Below, in pieces: positions 41,175-50,018 of a stretch of 64,000 bases of DNA. The notes under the pieces are model-generated. The model was not told the DNA's origin. It made no database searches and saw nothing but the letters and a program-made list of their open reading frames with translations. Position 1 is the first letter of the stretch. Every line of letters begins with the position of its first letter. Location of the stretch: NCBI RefSeq assembly GCF_963518785.1, contig NZ_CAUQKJ010000002.1, positions 237,020 to 301,019 on the forward strand, written 5' to 3'. The stretch is from an uncultured Campylobacter sp. GTDB taxonomy: Bacteria; Campylobacterota; Campylobacteria; Campylobacterales; Campylobacteraceae. The position numbers were made by a program, and so were the translations under genes.

Positions 41175-41855
41175 ATGCTTAATATTTTACTGGTCGAAGA
41201 CGACGAGGCTTTGAGCTCGGCGATAAGAGAAAAACTGCTTGATGAGGGCTTTAGCGTGGGCTGCGCCTTCGACGGCAAGCAGGCGACAGAGGCGTTAGAC
41301 GAGGCGCACTTCGATCTGATCATCTCGGACGTGATGATGCCTAAGATGGACGGTTTTGAGCTTAGCAGATACGTTAGGCGCGACGGCAAGAGCCAGCCGA
41401 TACTGATCATAACGGCAAAAAGCGAGATCGAGGATATGCAGACGGGCTTTAAAAGCGGCGCGGACGATTATATGAGCAAGCCGATAAATTTAAAAGAGCT
41501 CGTGCTGCGCGTGCATGCGCTGCTAAGACGCGCAAAGATCGCGAACGAAAAGCGGCTACTCATCGGCGGAAGCGAGCTTGATTACGATACGCTAAGCGTC
41601 CGCACCGAGGGCGAGCGGATAAGCCTAGCGCCGAAGGAATTTCGTCTTTTGTTTCTGCTGCTAAGCTATGCGGGCAGAATTTTTACGAGGTTTGAGATAA
41701 TGAGCGAAATTTGGGGCTATGAGACGGACAGCGACGAGCGCGTCGTCGATACGCACATCAAAAAGCTACGAGCAAAATTTGAAAATTCCAAAGATTTCGA
41801 GATAATCACCGTGCGCGGGCTCGGCTACAAAGCCGTAAAAAAGGAGCGAGCATGA
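41175..41855 (+). CDS. OmpR-family response regulator
   Basis: Receiver domain with Glu8/Asp9/Asp10, phospho-acceptor Asp52 in LIISDVMMPKMDG and Lys102 in YMSKPIN, then a winged-helix domain (about 125-225) with SLAPKEFRLLFLLL, DERVVDTHIKKLRAKF and TVRGLGYKA. 226 residues. The ATG follows GGGAG. The histidine kinase start overlaps its stop by 4 bp (ATGA). It is divergent from the CsgG-like lipoprotein operon, which is a natural candidate target, though this is position-based inference. Confidence 0.93.
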   Translation: MLNILLVEDDEALSSAIREKLLDEGFSVGCAFDGKQATEALDEAHFDLIISDVMMPKMDGFELSRYVRRDGKSQPILIITAKSEIEDMQTGFKSGADDYMSKPINLKELVLRVHALLRRAKIANEKRLLIGGSELDYDTLSVRTEGERISLAPKEFRLLFLLLSYAGRIFTRFEIMSEIWGYETDSDERVVDTHIKKLRAKFENSKDFEIITVRGLGYKAVKKERA

Positions 41856-42904
41856 AAAAATACCTCATCAGCCTCAAAAGCTTCATCGCGTTTTACTCTT
41901 CGCTCGCATTCGGCGTGATAAATTTCATCGTCTGCTTTGCAGTTTGCATGCTTTTTTATATAGGCATCGGCGGCAAGATCGGCGGCTTTTGGGACGGAGT
42001 GGCGCTGTGCGCGATCATCTGCCTAATCACGATGGCGCTAAATTTTACCCTGCTTTACTTCGGACTTAAAATTTTATTCCGCCCGATCAAGCGGCTACTA
42101 GACGCGATCACCGCGATCGCAAACGGCGATTTTGAGGCGCGCGCCGAGCGCAAGCTGCACGGACACCGTACTGATTACCTCTATATGCACGAACTGGACG
42201 AGCTTGTAGTAAACGTCAATAAAATGGCGCAGAAGCTGCAAAAGCACGAGCAGCTACAAAAGGAATTCGTCTCAAACGTCTCGCACGAGATGAAAACGCC
42301 GATCTCTTCGATCGCCGCGTTAAGCGAGATGATAGAGGGCGGCGTGAGCGAGGAGCGCGCGGTGCGATACGCAGCCTCGATCGGCGCGGAAGCAAACCGC
42401 CTAAGCAAGCTCTGCACCGACATGCTAAAGCTAACGAGGCTTGATAGCGGCGCGGCGATCCGCCTAGATGAAGCGGTACGTATCGACGAACAGCTGCGGC
42501 AATGCATCATATCGCTGAGCCAAAGCTACGAAGGGCGCGAGTTTGAGCTAAATTTATCGCCGCTTAGCGTGCGATCAAACGCGGGGCTGCTAAATCAAAT
42601 TTGGAGAAATTTAATCGAAAACGCGCTTAAGTACTCGCGCCAGGGCGGTAAAATTTTCATCCGCTGCCGCGCTTGCGATGGCTTTGCACAGGTGATCATA
42701 AAAGACGAAGGCATCGGCATCGCGCGCGAGAAGCTGGATAAAATTTTTGACCGATTTTATCAGTGCGAGGAGTCGCACAAAGAGCTAGGCAGCGGACTTG
42801 GGCTTAGCATCGTACGCACGGTGGTGGGTCTTTTAGGCGGACAGATCGAATACGAAAGCGAACCCGGCGTCGGAACCGAAGCTCGCGTTAAAATTCCGCT
42901 TTAA
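41852..42904 (+). CDS. sensor histidine kinase with HAMP domain
   Basis: 350 residues. Two membrane helices (about 17-38 and 50-72) with only a very short periplasmic loop between them, so sensing is likely within the membrane. A HAMP linker (about 73-130), then the H-box SNVSHEMKTPISSI with His145, N-box IWRNLIENALKYSRQGG, G1 KDEGIGIAREKLDKIFDRFY and G2 GSGLGLSIVRTVV follow. Cotranscribed with the response regulator. The small extracytoplasmic loop is typical of envelope-stress kinases, consistent with but not proving a link to the adjacent lipoprotein genes. Confidence 0.93.
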   Translation: MKKYLISLKSFIAFYSSLAFGVINFIVCFAVCMLFYIGIGGKIGGFWDGVALCAIICLITMALNFTLLYFGLKILFRPIKRLLDAITAIANGDFEARAERKLHGHRTDYLYMHELDELVVNVNKMAQKLQKHEQLQKEFVSNVSHEMKTPISSIAALSEMIEGGVSEERAVRYAASIGAEANRLSKLCTDMLKLTRLDSGAAIRLDEAVRIDEQLRQCIISLSQSYEGREFELNLSPLSVRSNAGLLNQIWRNLIENALKYSRQGGKIFIRCRACDGFAQVIIKDEGIGIAREKLDKIFDRFYQCEESHKELGSGLGLSIVRTVVGLLGGQIEYESEPGVGTEARVKIPL

Positions 42905-43470
42905 ATTTCAGATCAAGACGGCGCGGATGAGCTGCGTCTTGTCATTCGTAGCTCGCCGTAAATTTCGCCCCACAGGCGCAAGTCGCGTCGATGCAAGCTT
43001 TGACGATACGGGCCCCGACGGCGCAATCCTGGCCGATGCAGTCCTTTGATGATGCAAGCTTTGACGACATAAAAAAGCGCGGGCGTGTCGCGCGTCACAT
43101 TCACATAAAATTCTGCTTTAAATTTTATATCGATTTGCCGCGGACGCCTCGCGCGCCGCGACGAGGTCGGAATTCTGCTTTAAATTTACCGCGCGCTGCG
43201 ACTTTGCCGCCCTTTACGACTTTACCGCGCATTACGGCGGGCGGCAGGCTCGCTTAAATTTGCCACGCCTTAACGCAGACGGCTGAATTTTGCCTAAAAT
43301 CTGCCGCCGCTCGCTCGTACTTTACGACAGGCGGCAAAAATTTCGCCGTAAATTTTAAAAGACACATTAAGAACACAATCACCTTATATAATCCCGCTCA
43401 TAGATCGATCGGGCACGCCCATAGCGGCCCGAACCGAGCAAATAATAAAATTAAAAACAAAGGAGAAGCG
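42905..43470. other. intergenic spacer, repeats, and promoter of the 27-aa gene
   Basis: About 565 bp. 42950-43330 has GC-rich DNA with scattered AAATTT and AAATTTTA cores. A good -10, TATAAT, is at 43387-43392, about 80 bases ahead of the small peptide gene at 43471; its -35 is weak. No other gene; the 88-codon plus frame (42991-43257) is unsupported. Confidence 0.45.
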
Positions 43471-43554
43471 ATGAGTAAGGCCGTACTTCACTCTGTGCTA
43501 GCGATAGAGGCCATTTTATGGGGGCTTTTGTCGGCCGTGATTATAGGTGCGTAA
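43471..43554 (+). CDS. very small membrane peptide, 27 aa
   Basis: ATG 43471 with ribosome site AAAGGAG 6 bases upstream opens a 27-codon frame ending TAA at 43552-43554. The product starts MSKAVLHSVLAIEAI and is one hydrophobic segment of about 20 residues with Trp17, ending at ALI-type small residues and no C-terminal tail. A -10 (TATAAT, 43387-43392) lies upstream. Such single-helix peptides often attach to larger membrane complexes, as CydX or KdpF do, but no match to those was recognised. The gene stands alone in about 1.1 kb of otherwise empty DNA, which makes its signals conspicuous. Confidence 0.55.
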   Translation: MSKAVLHSVLAIEAILWGLLSAVIIGA

Positions 43555-44057
43555 ATTTTACGCTTTGAGCTAGGCGATCTGCCGAAATAATTTATAAAAT
43601 TTAGGAAATTTGCGCCCCTCTTCGCATCCGCTGCGAAGCGGGGCGCACCCGCGCTAACGATTTAGACCAAAATTTATCCACCCGCTGCCTGCTGCGTGCA
43701 AATCCATACCGCAGGCTAGCCGGCCGCACACAAACCTCGCTGTGCGCAAACACATCGCCGCGGATAAAGCAGCTGCGCAACTAAAAATCGAATAAAATTT
43801 TAAATACTACGAGCGGACGGACGAGCTAGTTGATGCTCCATTTCATCCGAGCATTTTGCAATATGTGCTTGCCTACAAACAACTTGCGATAGGAAAGCTA
43901 ATTTAAGCAACGTAAATTTTAAAATATGCAGCCTACCTCCAAGCGCGCAAATTTACGCCTTTGCCACTAAGCGATTTTTAAAAGCTCTCAAGCTAAAATT
44001 TATTCCAATTTAAGATCAAATTTAAACCGGTCGGCGAAAATTCCAAAGGAGCCTAGC
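43555..44057. other. intergenic spacer
   Basis: About 500 bp, no gene recognised. 43610-43900 has few repeats and may be decayed sequence; AAATTT/AAATTTTA cores flank it at 43560-43600 and 43790-44020. The AAAGGAG ribosome site of the next gene lies at 44045-44051. Confidence 0.35.
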
Positions 44058-44678
44058 GTGAAAAGATTGATAAATTTCCTGAGGCGCATTTGCACAGACC
44101 TGCTTGCAGGCAGAGCATTACTGCATTCGATCCTGCTTACGGCTGCGTTTTTAGCGGCGAAATTCGGCACGCTATATGTCATAGATGAAAAAATTTTAGT
44201 AAGCGGCTATGATTTGGGGATATTTGGAGAATTCGCTTATTACATATTTTTTGATTTTGTCGCAGGTGCCTATTTTATAGCTCTTTGCGCGCATATAATC
44301 TATGCTTCGCCCGAAGTCAAATCGCTTAAAATTTTACGTAAAATTTTACTCGCGATAATCTTAGCGTCTTGTGCGCTGGGTTATTTTACTTCGGATGTAA
44401 ACTACCAAAAACTAGGCATCTTTGAAGCCTTTTTAATTGCCTCGCTAATTTGCATTTGTATTTATTCGGTCGCAACCGAGATATCAAACGACCGCTCAAA
44501 CGCGGTATTTTGGGGTTTTGCTTATGTTCTTAACTACATAGGTGCCTTATTCGTAATATTTCATGCGCAAGCCGCCGAAGTCGTAGCCGTCATTTTAATA
44601 ATCCTTTGTCCGCTAGCGTGGGCGTTTTATTTCAAATACGAATTTCAAAAATCGCTCGCGCAAACGGACGGAGTTTAA
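44058..44678 (+). CDS. hypothetical integral membrane protein, 206 aa
   Basis: Not recognised. About six hydrophobic segments (roughly 20-40, 55-80, 93-109, 120-142, 148-168, 172-192) and a positively charged start (MKRLINFLRRIC) predict an inner-membrane protein. The start is a GTG at 44058 with AAAGGAG seven bases upstream. AT-richer than the neighbouring soluble genes, as expected for membrane proteins. It stands alone with repeat spacers on both sides; the TSUP permease gene converges on it from the other strand. No motif suggests transport or enzymatic activity. Confidence 0.7.
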   Translation: MKRLINFLRRICTDLLAGRALLHSILLTAAFLAAKFGTLYVIDEKILVSGYDLGIFGEFAYYIFFDFVAGAYFIALCAHIIYASPEVKSLKILRKILLAIILASCALGYFTSDVNYQKLGIFEAFLIASLICICIYSVATEISNDRSNAVFWGFAYVLNYIGALFVIFHAQAAEVVAVILIILCPLAWAFYFKYEFQKSLAQTDGV

Positions 44679-44739
44679 ATTTTAAAATCTAAAGCACGTT
44701 TTAGGCCGAATTTAGGCGTGGTAGGCGAAACGAATAGCG

Positions 44740-45480
44740 CTAGCTTAGGGCGATAAATTTTTTGATCGTCACGCAAAGTATCGTGACGATAAGTGCGATC
44801 ATCCAGCGCTTTTGAGCTTTTTTGCCGATCCTGTGCGAGGTTTTGACGCCCGCGTAAACGCCGGCTAGCGAGCCGACGCCGAGCAACGCGCCGATTTCGT
44901 AGTATACGAGTCCGTGCGCGGAGAGGCTAATAAAGCCCGCACTTGAGGAAAATATCACGAAAAATAGCCCCGTGCTGACGGCCTTTTTGATGTCGTAGTT
45001 TAAAAAACTGATCAAAATAGGCATCACGAATACCGCGCCGCCGATACCCACGCTGATCGCCACGGCGCCGACGAACAGCCCCACGATAAAGAGCAAAATT
45101 TTAGATTCGTTGGCCTCGCCCGCGGGCTCGGTCGGGGTTTTGAAGAGTTTGATTAAATTTATGATCTGCACCAAAATAAGCGTGCCCAGAAGGAATTTTG
45201 ACGAAAAATAGCTTACGATAAAGCCGCTGCTAAGCGCGCCGCAAAAGCCCCCGAGCCCCAGCACCAGCGCGGGCGTGACGTCTAGCATTTTACTTTTAAA
45301 ATTTACGAACGAGCCGAAGATCGAGCTAAAGATCATCTGCATGATGCTAATGCCGATGGCGTACTTGACATCGTAGCCAAATAGCATCATAACGGGCACC
45401 ACGACCGTGCCGCCGCCGATACCGAAAAATCCGCTGATAAAGCCCACGCAGGCGCCGATTAAAATGTATTCAAAAAACAT
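44740..45480 (-). CDS. TSUP-family (TauE/SafE) sulfite/organosulfur permease
   Basis: 246 residues with about eight hydrophobic segments arranged as two halves, each beginning with the conserved glycine-rich motif: GFISGFFGIGGGTVVVPVMM (about 14-33) and GAVAISVGIGGAVFVMPILI (about 138-157). The TSUP family exports or imports sulfite, sulfoacetate and related anions; the substrate here is unknown. The ATG at 45480 is preceded by AAGGAA. No sulfur-metabolism gene is adjacent. Confidence 0.88.
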   Translation of the reverse strand: MFFEYILIGACVGFISGFFGIGGGTVVVPVMMLFGYDVKYAIGISIMQMIFSSIFGSFVNFKSKMLDVTPALVLGLGGFCGALSSGFIVSYFSSKFLLGTLILVQIINLIKLFKTPTEPAGEANESKILLFIVGLFVGAVAISVGIGGAVFVMPILISFLNYDIKKAVSTGLFFVIFSSSAGFISLSAHGLVYYEIGALLGVGSLAGVYAGVKTSHRIGKKAQKRWMIALIVTILCVTIKKFIALS

Positions 45481-45597
45481 CCATATTCCTTATTTTAGCC
45501 CCTTTGATCTCTCTGAATTTCGCTTTTTGCGGCTCGTCATTAAAATTTACCGCTCGCAAGCCTTTAAATTTAAGCGCGAATTTAGCAAATTTAAGCC

Positions 45598-46275
45598 TTA
45601 TAGCCGTTTTGCTTTGCGCATCCATTCGCGGTATTGCTCGCGCGAAATTTTTACTTTTTCATATCGCAAGGCGTCCGCGCGAAAGCATTTTAGGCTAAGT
45701 TTATTATCCTCAAAGCCTGCGAAATCAGCCTGCTCGTAGATGTCGTAACCGCCCTGTATGCAGTCTAAAACGTCTACATATCTCTGCTCTTCGCTCATCG
45801 GCTCGGCAAAGCTCACCAAATGTACGCCGTTTGGAGCGCCCCAGTAGCAGCCGCTCACGACTAGCGCGTCCCAGCTCCGCAGATAGCGCGCACCGCTTAA
45901 GATAAAGCTCTCCTTGCCGAGCGTCCAGGCGCCAGGTACAAAGCGCATGATCCGCCCGCGATCCAATTCAAGCACGCTATAGCCGTATAGATCCTGGCGA
46001 AAGATGAGGTAAAATTTGCCGTTTGCGTGGCGGATCAGGCTAAAAAATTCCGCCCTATCGTCTATACAGCGCCAGCTTATTATCTGCGGCGCGCCAAACA
46101 GCGTGTATTCGCCGCCGCCAAAGCTTGTCGCGCCGAGCCTATATGCGTCCTTTACGATCTCATACCCGCTACCTAAATTTATCGTTTGGCGCTGAGTAAA
46201 ATTTTGCTCCTCAAAAAGAGCTTCCGACTGCTTGATACGCGCCAGGTACCGCGCGGAATTTACGGCATTTGTCAT
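45598..46275 (-). CDS. hypothetical soluble protein, 225 aa
   Basis: Family not recognised. No signal peptide or membrane segment. Rich in aromatic residues and beta-strand-like alternation (GKFYLIFRQDLYGYSVLELDRG, DALVVSGCYWGAPNGVHLVSFAEP), which suggests a beta-propeller-like or all-beta fold; the C-terminus (SREQYREWMRKAKRL) is helical and basic. The start at 46275 has AAGGAG nine bases upstream. It stands alone, 117 bp upstream of the TSUP gene on the same strand. The frame is long and its codon use resembles its neighbours, so it is a real gene. Confidence 0.7.
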   Translation of the reverse strand: MTNAVNSARYLARIKQSEALFEEQNFTQRQTINLGSGYEIVKDAYRLGATSFGGGEYTLFGAPQIISWRCIDDRAEFFSLIRHANGKFYLIFRQDLYGYSVLELDRGRIMRFVPGAWTLGKESFILSGARYLRSWDALVVSGCYWGAPNGVHLVSFAEPMSEEQRYVDVLDCIQGGYDIYEQADFAGFEDNKLSLKCFRADALRYEKVKISREQYREWMRKAKRL

Positions 46276-46907
46276 CGTACGCTCCTTAAAATTTTATGCA
46301 GGCGGGTTAAATTTTGCGCCGCCTCAAACGGCTCGCGCTTCTTGAATTTCATGCGAACCGAATAAATTTAGCCTCGCAGGGCGGCAAAATTTGAACGTTG
46401 GCGGCAGAGCTCAAGTATTTGGCGGCAACCTACAACTACTAAGTGCAATCCGTGAGCGCTATGCACCCGCGCCTAAATTTTAAATCTTGCTTTGCCAATT
46501 TTTTAAAATTTACCCGCAGTTTCGGCGCTCTGCGAATACTTGCGATACAGCGCCGTCTTTAAATGCTCGCACACGAGAGCCTGAAATTTTATGAGCGTTT
46601 GAAATTCCGCGGCGTTTAAATTTCACGACGTTTTAAAATTTCGCGAGTATTTGAAATTTCGTAACCTTTAAATTTCGCTAGCGCCTTAAATTTATCTAAT
46701 GCAGGCAGACAAACCACCCGGACGAGCAGACCGCTCAAATTTGCTCGCTCGCGCCGTGCTGCTAGCCATTACTCAAAATTTACTCCCCAGAATTTTACTC
46801 CTATCAAGAGCGCAATAATCTCGCCACCAGCTATTACTCAAATTTACTCTCGTACGCAGCGCCGCTAGCGTATAAATTTAAATTTTACTCGCCCGAGGCT
46901 GCGAATA
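46276..46907. repeat. AAATTT-repeat field with an 18-20 bp tandem sub-array
   Basis: About 630 bp. At 46581-46695 six short units of 18-20 bp (GCGTTTGAAATTCCGCG, GCGTTTAAATTTCACG and so on) follow directly, the tightest tandem array of this repeat seen in the window. From 46740 to 46900 a second set with TTTACTC / GCTATTACTCAAATTTAC units recurs about four times. No credible gene. Confidence 0.65.
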
Positions 46908-48332
46908 TTACTCGGATTTATCCTCTTCCTTGACGCCCGAAATTTTATCCAGCACCTTTTTGCCGACCTCGCTTTGATTTAGCGCTTCAAGCATCGCGGC
47001 TAGCTGCGTGCCGCCCTTGGCGCTTAAAATTTCGCCGAATTTGCTCATCCCCTCGCCCACGCTGCCTTCGTTTGCGATGATCTTAAGATCCGCCGCGCTT
47101 AGCGCCTTGGCCTGCTCTAGGCCGATGTCTCGGTTCGCTTCGATCTGTTTGATCGAAATGAGATAGGTCTGATAGCCCTGATTTTCGCCGATCTCGCGCG
47201 CGAGCTCGATCTGTGCGTTTACGGGCGCGAGCTCCTTCAGCCTAAGCGCCTCGGCCTCTGCAGAGCCTATCTTTAGCGTGCCCTGCGCTTCTTTGTCCTT
47301 CATCTCCAAAAGCGCCGCGGCGGCGAGAAACTGCTTCTCTTTATCGCCCTGCGCTACTAAAATTTGATTTTCTTTAATCGCTTCTGCGTCGCGGATTTTG
47401 GCGTTTTTGCGCGCTTCAGCGTCGATCTCGATCTTGCGCTGCTCCTGCTCGGCCTTTACGATCTCCACTTGCTTTTTGATCTCGGCCTGCTTGACGTCGT
47501 TTACCCGCACGACCTCCATCGCCTTTTCCTGCGTTATCTTTTGCTGATCCTTGATGAGCTGCTCGGCCTGCTCCTTTGAGATCGCGACCTCCCGCTCGTT
47601 TTCAACGGTCTTAAGGCCTACCATCTTATTTGCTTCCTGCTGGCGCACTTCGGTTGCCTGCGCGGCTTCGATCTCGGCGATCTGAGCAAGCTTGGTGTTG
47701 TTTGCCACTTCGACGCGGCTTTCCTTTTCGATCTGGGATTTTTTCTTCTCCATGATGTTTAAGATGACCTTGCTGCCGCTGCTATCTCGGATATCCATCA
47801 GCTCGATATTTTTGACGGGTTCGATACCCCAGTTTTGCAGCTGCGTCTTTACCGCCTTGGTAAAATCATCTCCAAGCTCGGAGCGGATCTGCAAGATGTC
47901 CTCAAGCACGCGGCTCGAAAGGATCGAACGGATCGAGCCTTGAATGATATTTCTAAGCTGATTGTTAAGATCCTCAAAATTATTGACGCGTTGCGCAGCC
48001 AAATTTGAATCCATAATCCTAAAAAACGCCGTGATATAGACGACGAAAGGAAGCCTGCCTAGATCATACGCCTCGTAATCCTCGATCTTGATACTAAAAA
48101 CAGAGACTGGCAAAACGATCTTCGTAACGCCCAGCACCGGCACCCAACTCGGGAATTCATAATAGCTGTTGCCGTTACCGGTATCTTTGCCGTAGCTCGT
48201 CGTCTTGCGCGCGCTTTGGACGATATGCACTTCATTCGTCTCCACTATGCGCCTGAAAAACAGAGGCACGATGATAAAAAGCGCGATTAAAACCCCGGCG
48301 GCGGCGCCTATTAAATATAAAATTTCACCCAT
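46908..48332 (-). CDS. flotillin-like SPFH/band-7 protein
   Basis: 474 residues. One N-terminal membrane helix (LIGAAAGVLIALFIIVPLFF, 6-25), an SPFH/band-7 domain (about 26-190, with LPVSVFSIKIEDYEAYDLGRLPFVVYITAFFRI and ELMDIRDSSGSKVI), then a long coiled coil rich in Glu, Ala, Lys and Gln (about 190-400), then a short C-terminal domain. This is the flotillin/YqiK arrangement; such proteins oligomerise as membrane scaffolds that influence membrane fluidity and receptor activity. The ATG follows AAAGGAG. The NfeD-type partner usually encoded beside flotillins is absent here. Confidence 0.88.
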   Translation of the reverse strand: MGEILYLIGAAAGVLIALFIIVPLFFRRIVETNEVHIVQSARKTTSYGKDTGNGNSYYEFPSWVPVLGVTKIVLPVSVFSIKIEDYEAYDLGRLPFVVYITAFFRIMDSNLAAQRVNNFEDLNNQLRNIIQGSIRSILSSRVLEDILQIRSELGDDFTKAVKTQLQNWGIEPVKNIELMDIRDSSGSKVILNIMEKKKSQIEKESRVEVANNTKLAQIAEIEAAQATEVRQQEANKMVGLKTVENEREVAISKEQAEQLIKDQQKITQEKAMEVVRVNDVKQAEIKKQVEIVKAEQEQRKIEIDAEARKNAKIRDAEAIKENQILVAQGDKEKQFLAAAALLEMKDKEAQGTLKIGSAEAEALRLKELAPVNAQIELAREIGENQGYQTYLISIKQIEANRDIGLEQAKALSAADLKIIANEGSVGEGMSKFGEILSAKGGTQLAAMLEALNQSEVGKKVLDKISGVKEEDKSE

Positions 48333-48491
48333 TTTCTCTCCTTTAAAAATGCTAAATTTAAAATGGATTATATAAAAATTTACTTTGAAAAATAATAAAT
48401 GATCGCGGCAACAGCGGTTAAAATTTACGCAATTTTAATGAGGTTTTTTGTAATATCGCAACGTATATTTCAATACCTTTTAGGAGAAAAA

Positions 48492-49511
48492 ATGAAAAAA
48501 TTTTTACTACTGCTTTTGGCGGGTGCGCTTTTTGCGAGCGCGGCAGAGCTTAGAACTATCAAGGATATGGACGGAGCTGAGGTCAAAATCCCCGCGAAAG
48601 TTGAGCGTATCGCGGCACTCTGGCACTCGAACAATCAAATTTTACTGGCTCTGGGCGGAGCGGATAAGATCGTCGCTACCACCGATAATATCAGCAAAAA
48701 CGCATGGTTTCTTAAAATTTATCCGCGCCTGGCGCAGATCCCCGTGCTGCTAAAAAATAACGATGTAAATTTGGAGGAGCTAATGAGCCGTAACCCCGAC
48801 GTAGTCATCGTCCCAACCGCACTGGCAGGCGAAAATTTAGCTAAGCAGGGCTTTACTGTTTTAAAGGCGAGCTTTAGCGATTACGAGCAGATGAGGCGTA
48901 GCATCAGGATGTGCGGCGATATGCTAGGCGGCGACGCACCGCAAAGAGCGAAGGATCTGATCGCAAATCTCGATAAAAATATCGCTTTGGTTAGCGGCCG
49001 CACCGCAAATTTAAGCCCCGATAAGCGTCCACGCGTCCTTCACATCGTAGGCGGAAGCGATCTTTTAAAGATCGACGGCAAGGGCACACTGATCGACTCA
49101 TGGATAGAGCTGGCCGGCGGAACGAATGCGATCACCGCCACGAAAGGCCCGATGAAAACCATCACCGCCGAGGAGATCATCGCGAGCAACCCGCAGATCA
49201 TAATCGTAGGCGGCGATCACAACGAAGATGCGGTAGAGAAGATCAAATCAAGCCCGGTTTACAGCGGTACGGATGCGGTCAAAAACGGACGCGTTTACGG
49301 CAATCCGCGCGGGGTTTTCAACTGGGATCGATACGGCGCGGACGCGGTGCTTCAAATTTTATGGGCGGCGAAAACCATCCAGCCGGAGCTCTTTGCCGAC
49401 ATCGATATCAAAGCCGAAACGAAGGCGTTTTATAAAAAATTTATGAATTACGAGCTAAGCGACGCGGAATTTGGCTATATTTTAAAAGGACTTAACCCGG
49501 AGGGTAAATAA
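48492..49511 (+). CDS. ABC transporter periplasmic binding protein (iron-siderophore/cobalamin type)
   Basis: 339 residues. Signal peptide MKKFLLLLLAGALFASA (1-17), then the TroA/BtuF-like two-lobe fold: VERIAALWHSNNQILLALGGADKIVATT, a helical backbone, NPDVVIVPTALAGENLAKQGFTVL and EEIIASNPQIIIVGGDHNED, all typical of PF01497. Substrate may be a ferric chelate, heme or cobalamin. The ATG at 48492 is set by TAGGAG and the signal peptide; the frame is open further upstream to 48399. Its own permease and ATPase are not adjacent: only remnants of a second such system lie 1-2.5 kb downstream. The C-terminus DAEFGYILKGLNPEGK recurs in that remnant. Confidence 0.9.
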   Translation: MKKFLLLLLAGALFASAAELRTIKDMDGAEVKIPAKVERIAALWHSNNQILLALGGADKIVATTDNISKNAWFLKIYPRLAQIPVLLKNNDVNLEELMSRNPDVVIVPTALAGENLAKQGFTVLKASFSDYEQMRRSIRMCGDMLGGDAPQRAKDLIANLDKNIALVSGRTANLSPDKRPRVLHIVGGSDLLKIDGKGTLIDSWIELAGGTNAITATKGPMKTITAEEIIASNPQIIIVGGDHNEDAVEKIKSSPVYSGTDAVKNGRVYGNPRGVFNWDRYGADAVLQILWAAKTIQPELFADIDIKAETKAFYKKFMNYELSDAEFGYILKGLNPEGK

Positions 49512-50018
49512 GACGCGGCACCGAAGCAACGACGTCGGCGCCGCACCTAGCAGGCAACCCGTGCCGAATGCTCATCGTGTAGTAGGCGGCGGATACATCG
49601 GCACAGAATGTTTCATCGTGCGACGCACATCGGCGCCGAGCAGACCGCCCGTCCTATCTCGACACCGGATAGACAAATCGTCTAGTCATACGGGCGAGCG
49701 GGCGTCGTATCGTCAAAACAAGCGGCACTATCGCATTTTTGGCGCGTTGAAGTGCGGATACCGCCCGCATAAAGCGCAGGTCTCATCGTTGCTCGGCGCG
49801 TAGATACCTAAATGACGGCGTCGCTATCGTATTGCCTTACCGAAGCGACATCCTAGGCGGGCGGCGTGCCGAGCAAACATAGCCGCAGCACGCTAAAACG
49901 GGCGATGCGAGGCGAAATAAAATTTAAACCCACGGCAGGCGAAAAAGGACAAAGCAGCGGCAAGCAAACAAGGGCAAAATAAAGCTGCAAGATAAAATTT
50001 AAAGCCAAAGGGGCGGTC
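49512..50018. other. GC-rich spacer, possibly decayed ABC permease region
   Basis: About 500 bp without a gene. Unlike other spacers it is GC-rich and almost free of AAATTT cores between 49512 and 49910, having instead many CGGC/GCCG words, which suggests former coding sequence. The 80-codon plus frame (49561-49803) has no ribosome site. Lost permease or ATPase genes of the neighbouring binding protein would be expected here, but I cannot identify any fragment. Confidence 0.35.

Noticed and set aside
49561..49803. 80-codon frame after the binding-protein gene
   Set aside because: Arg/Ser-rich, no ribosome site; likely a chance frame in decayed GC-rich DNA.
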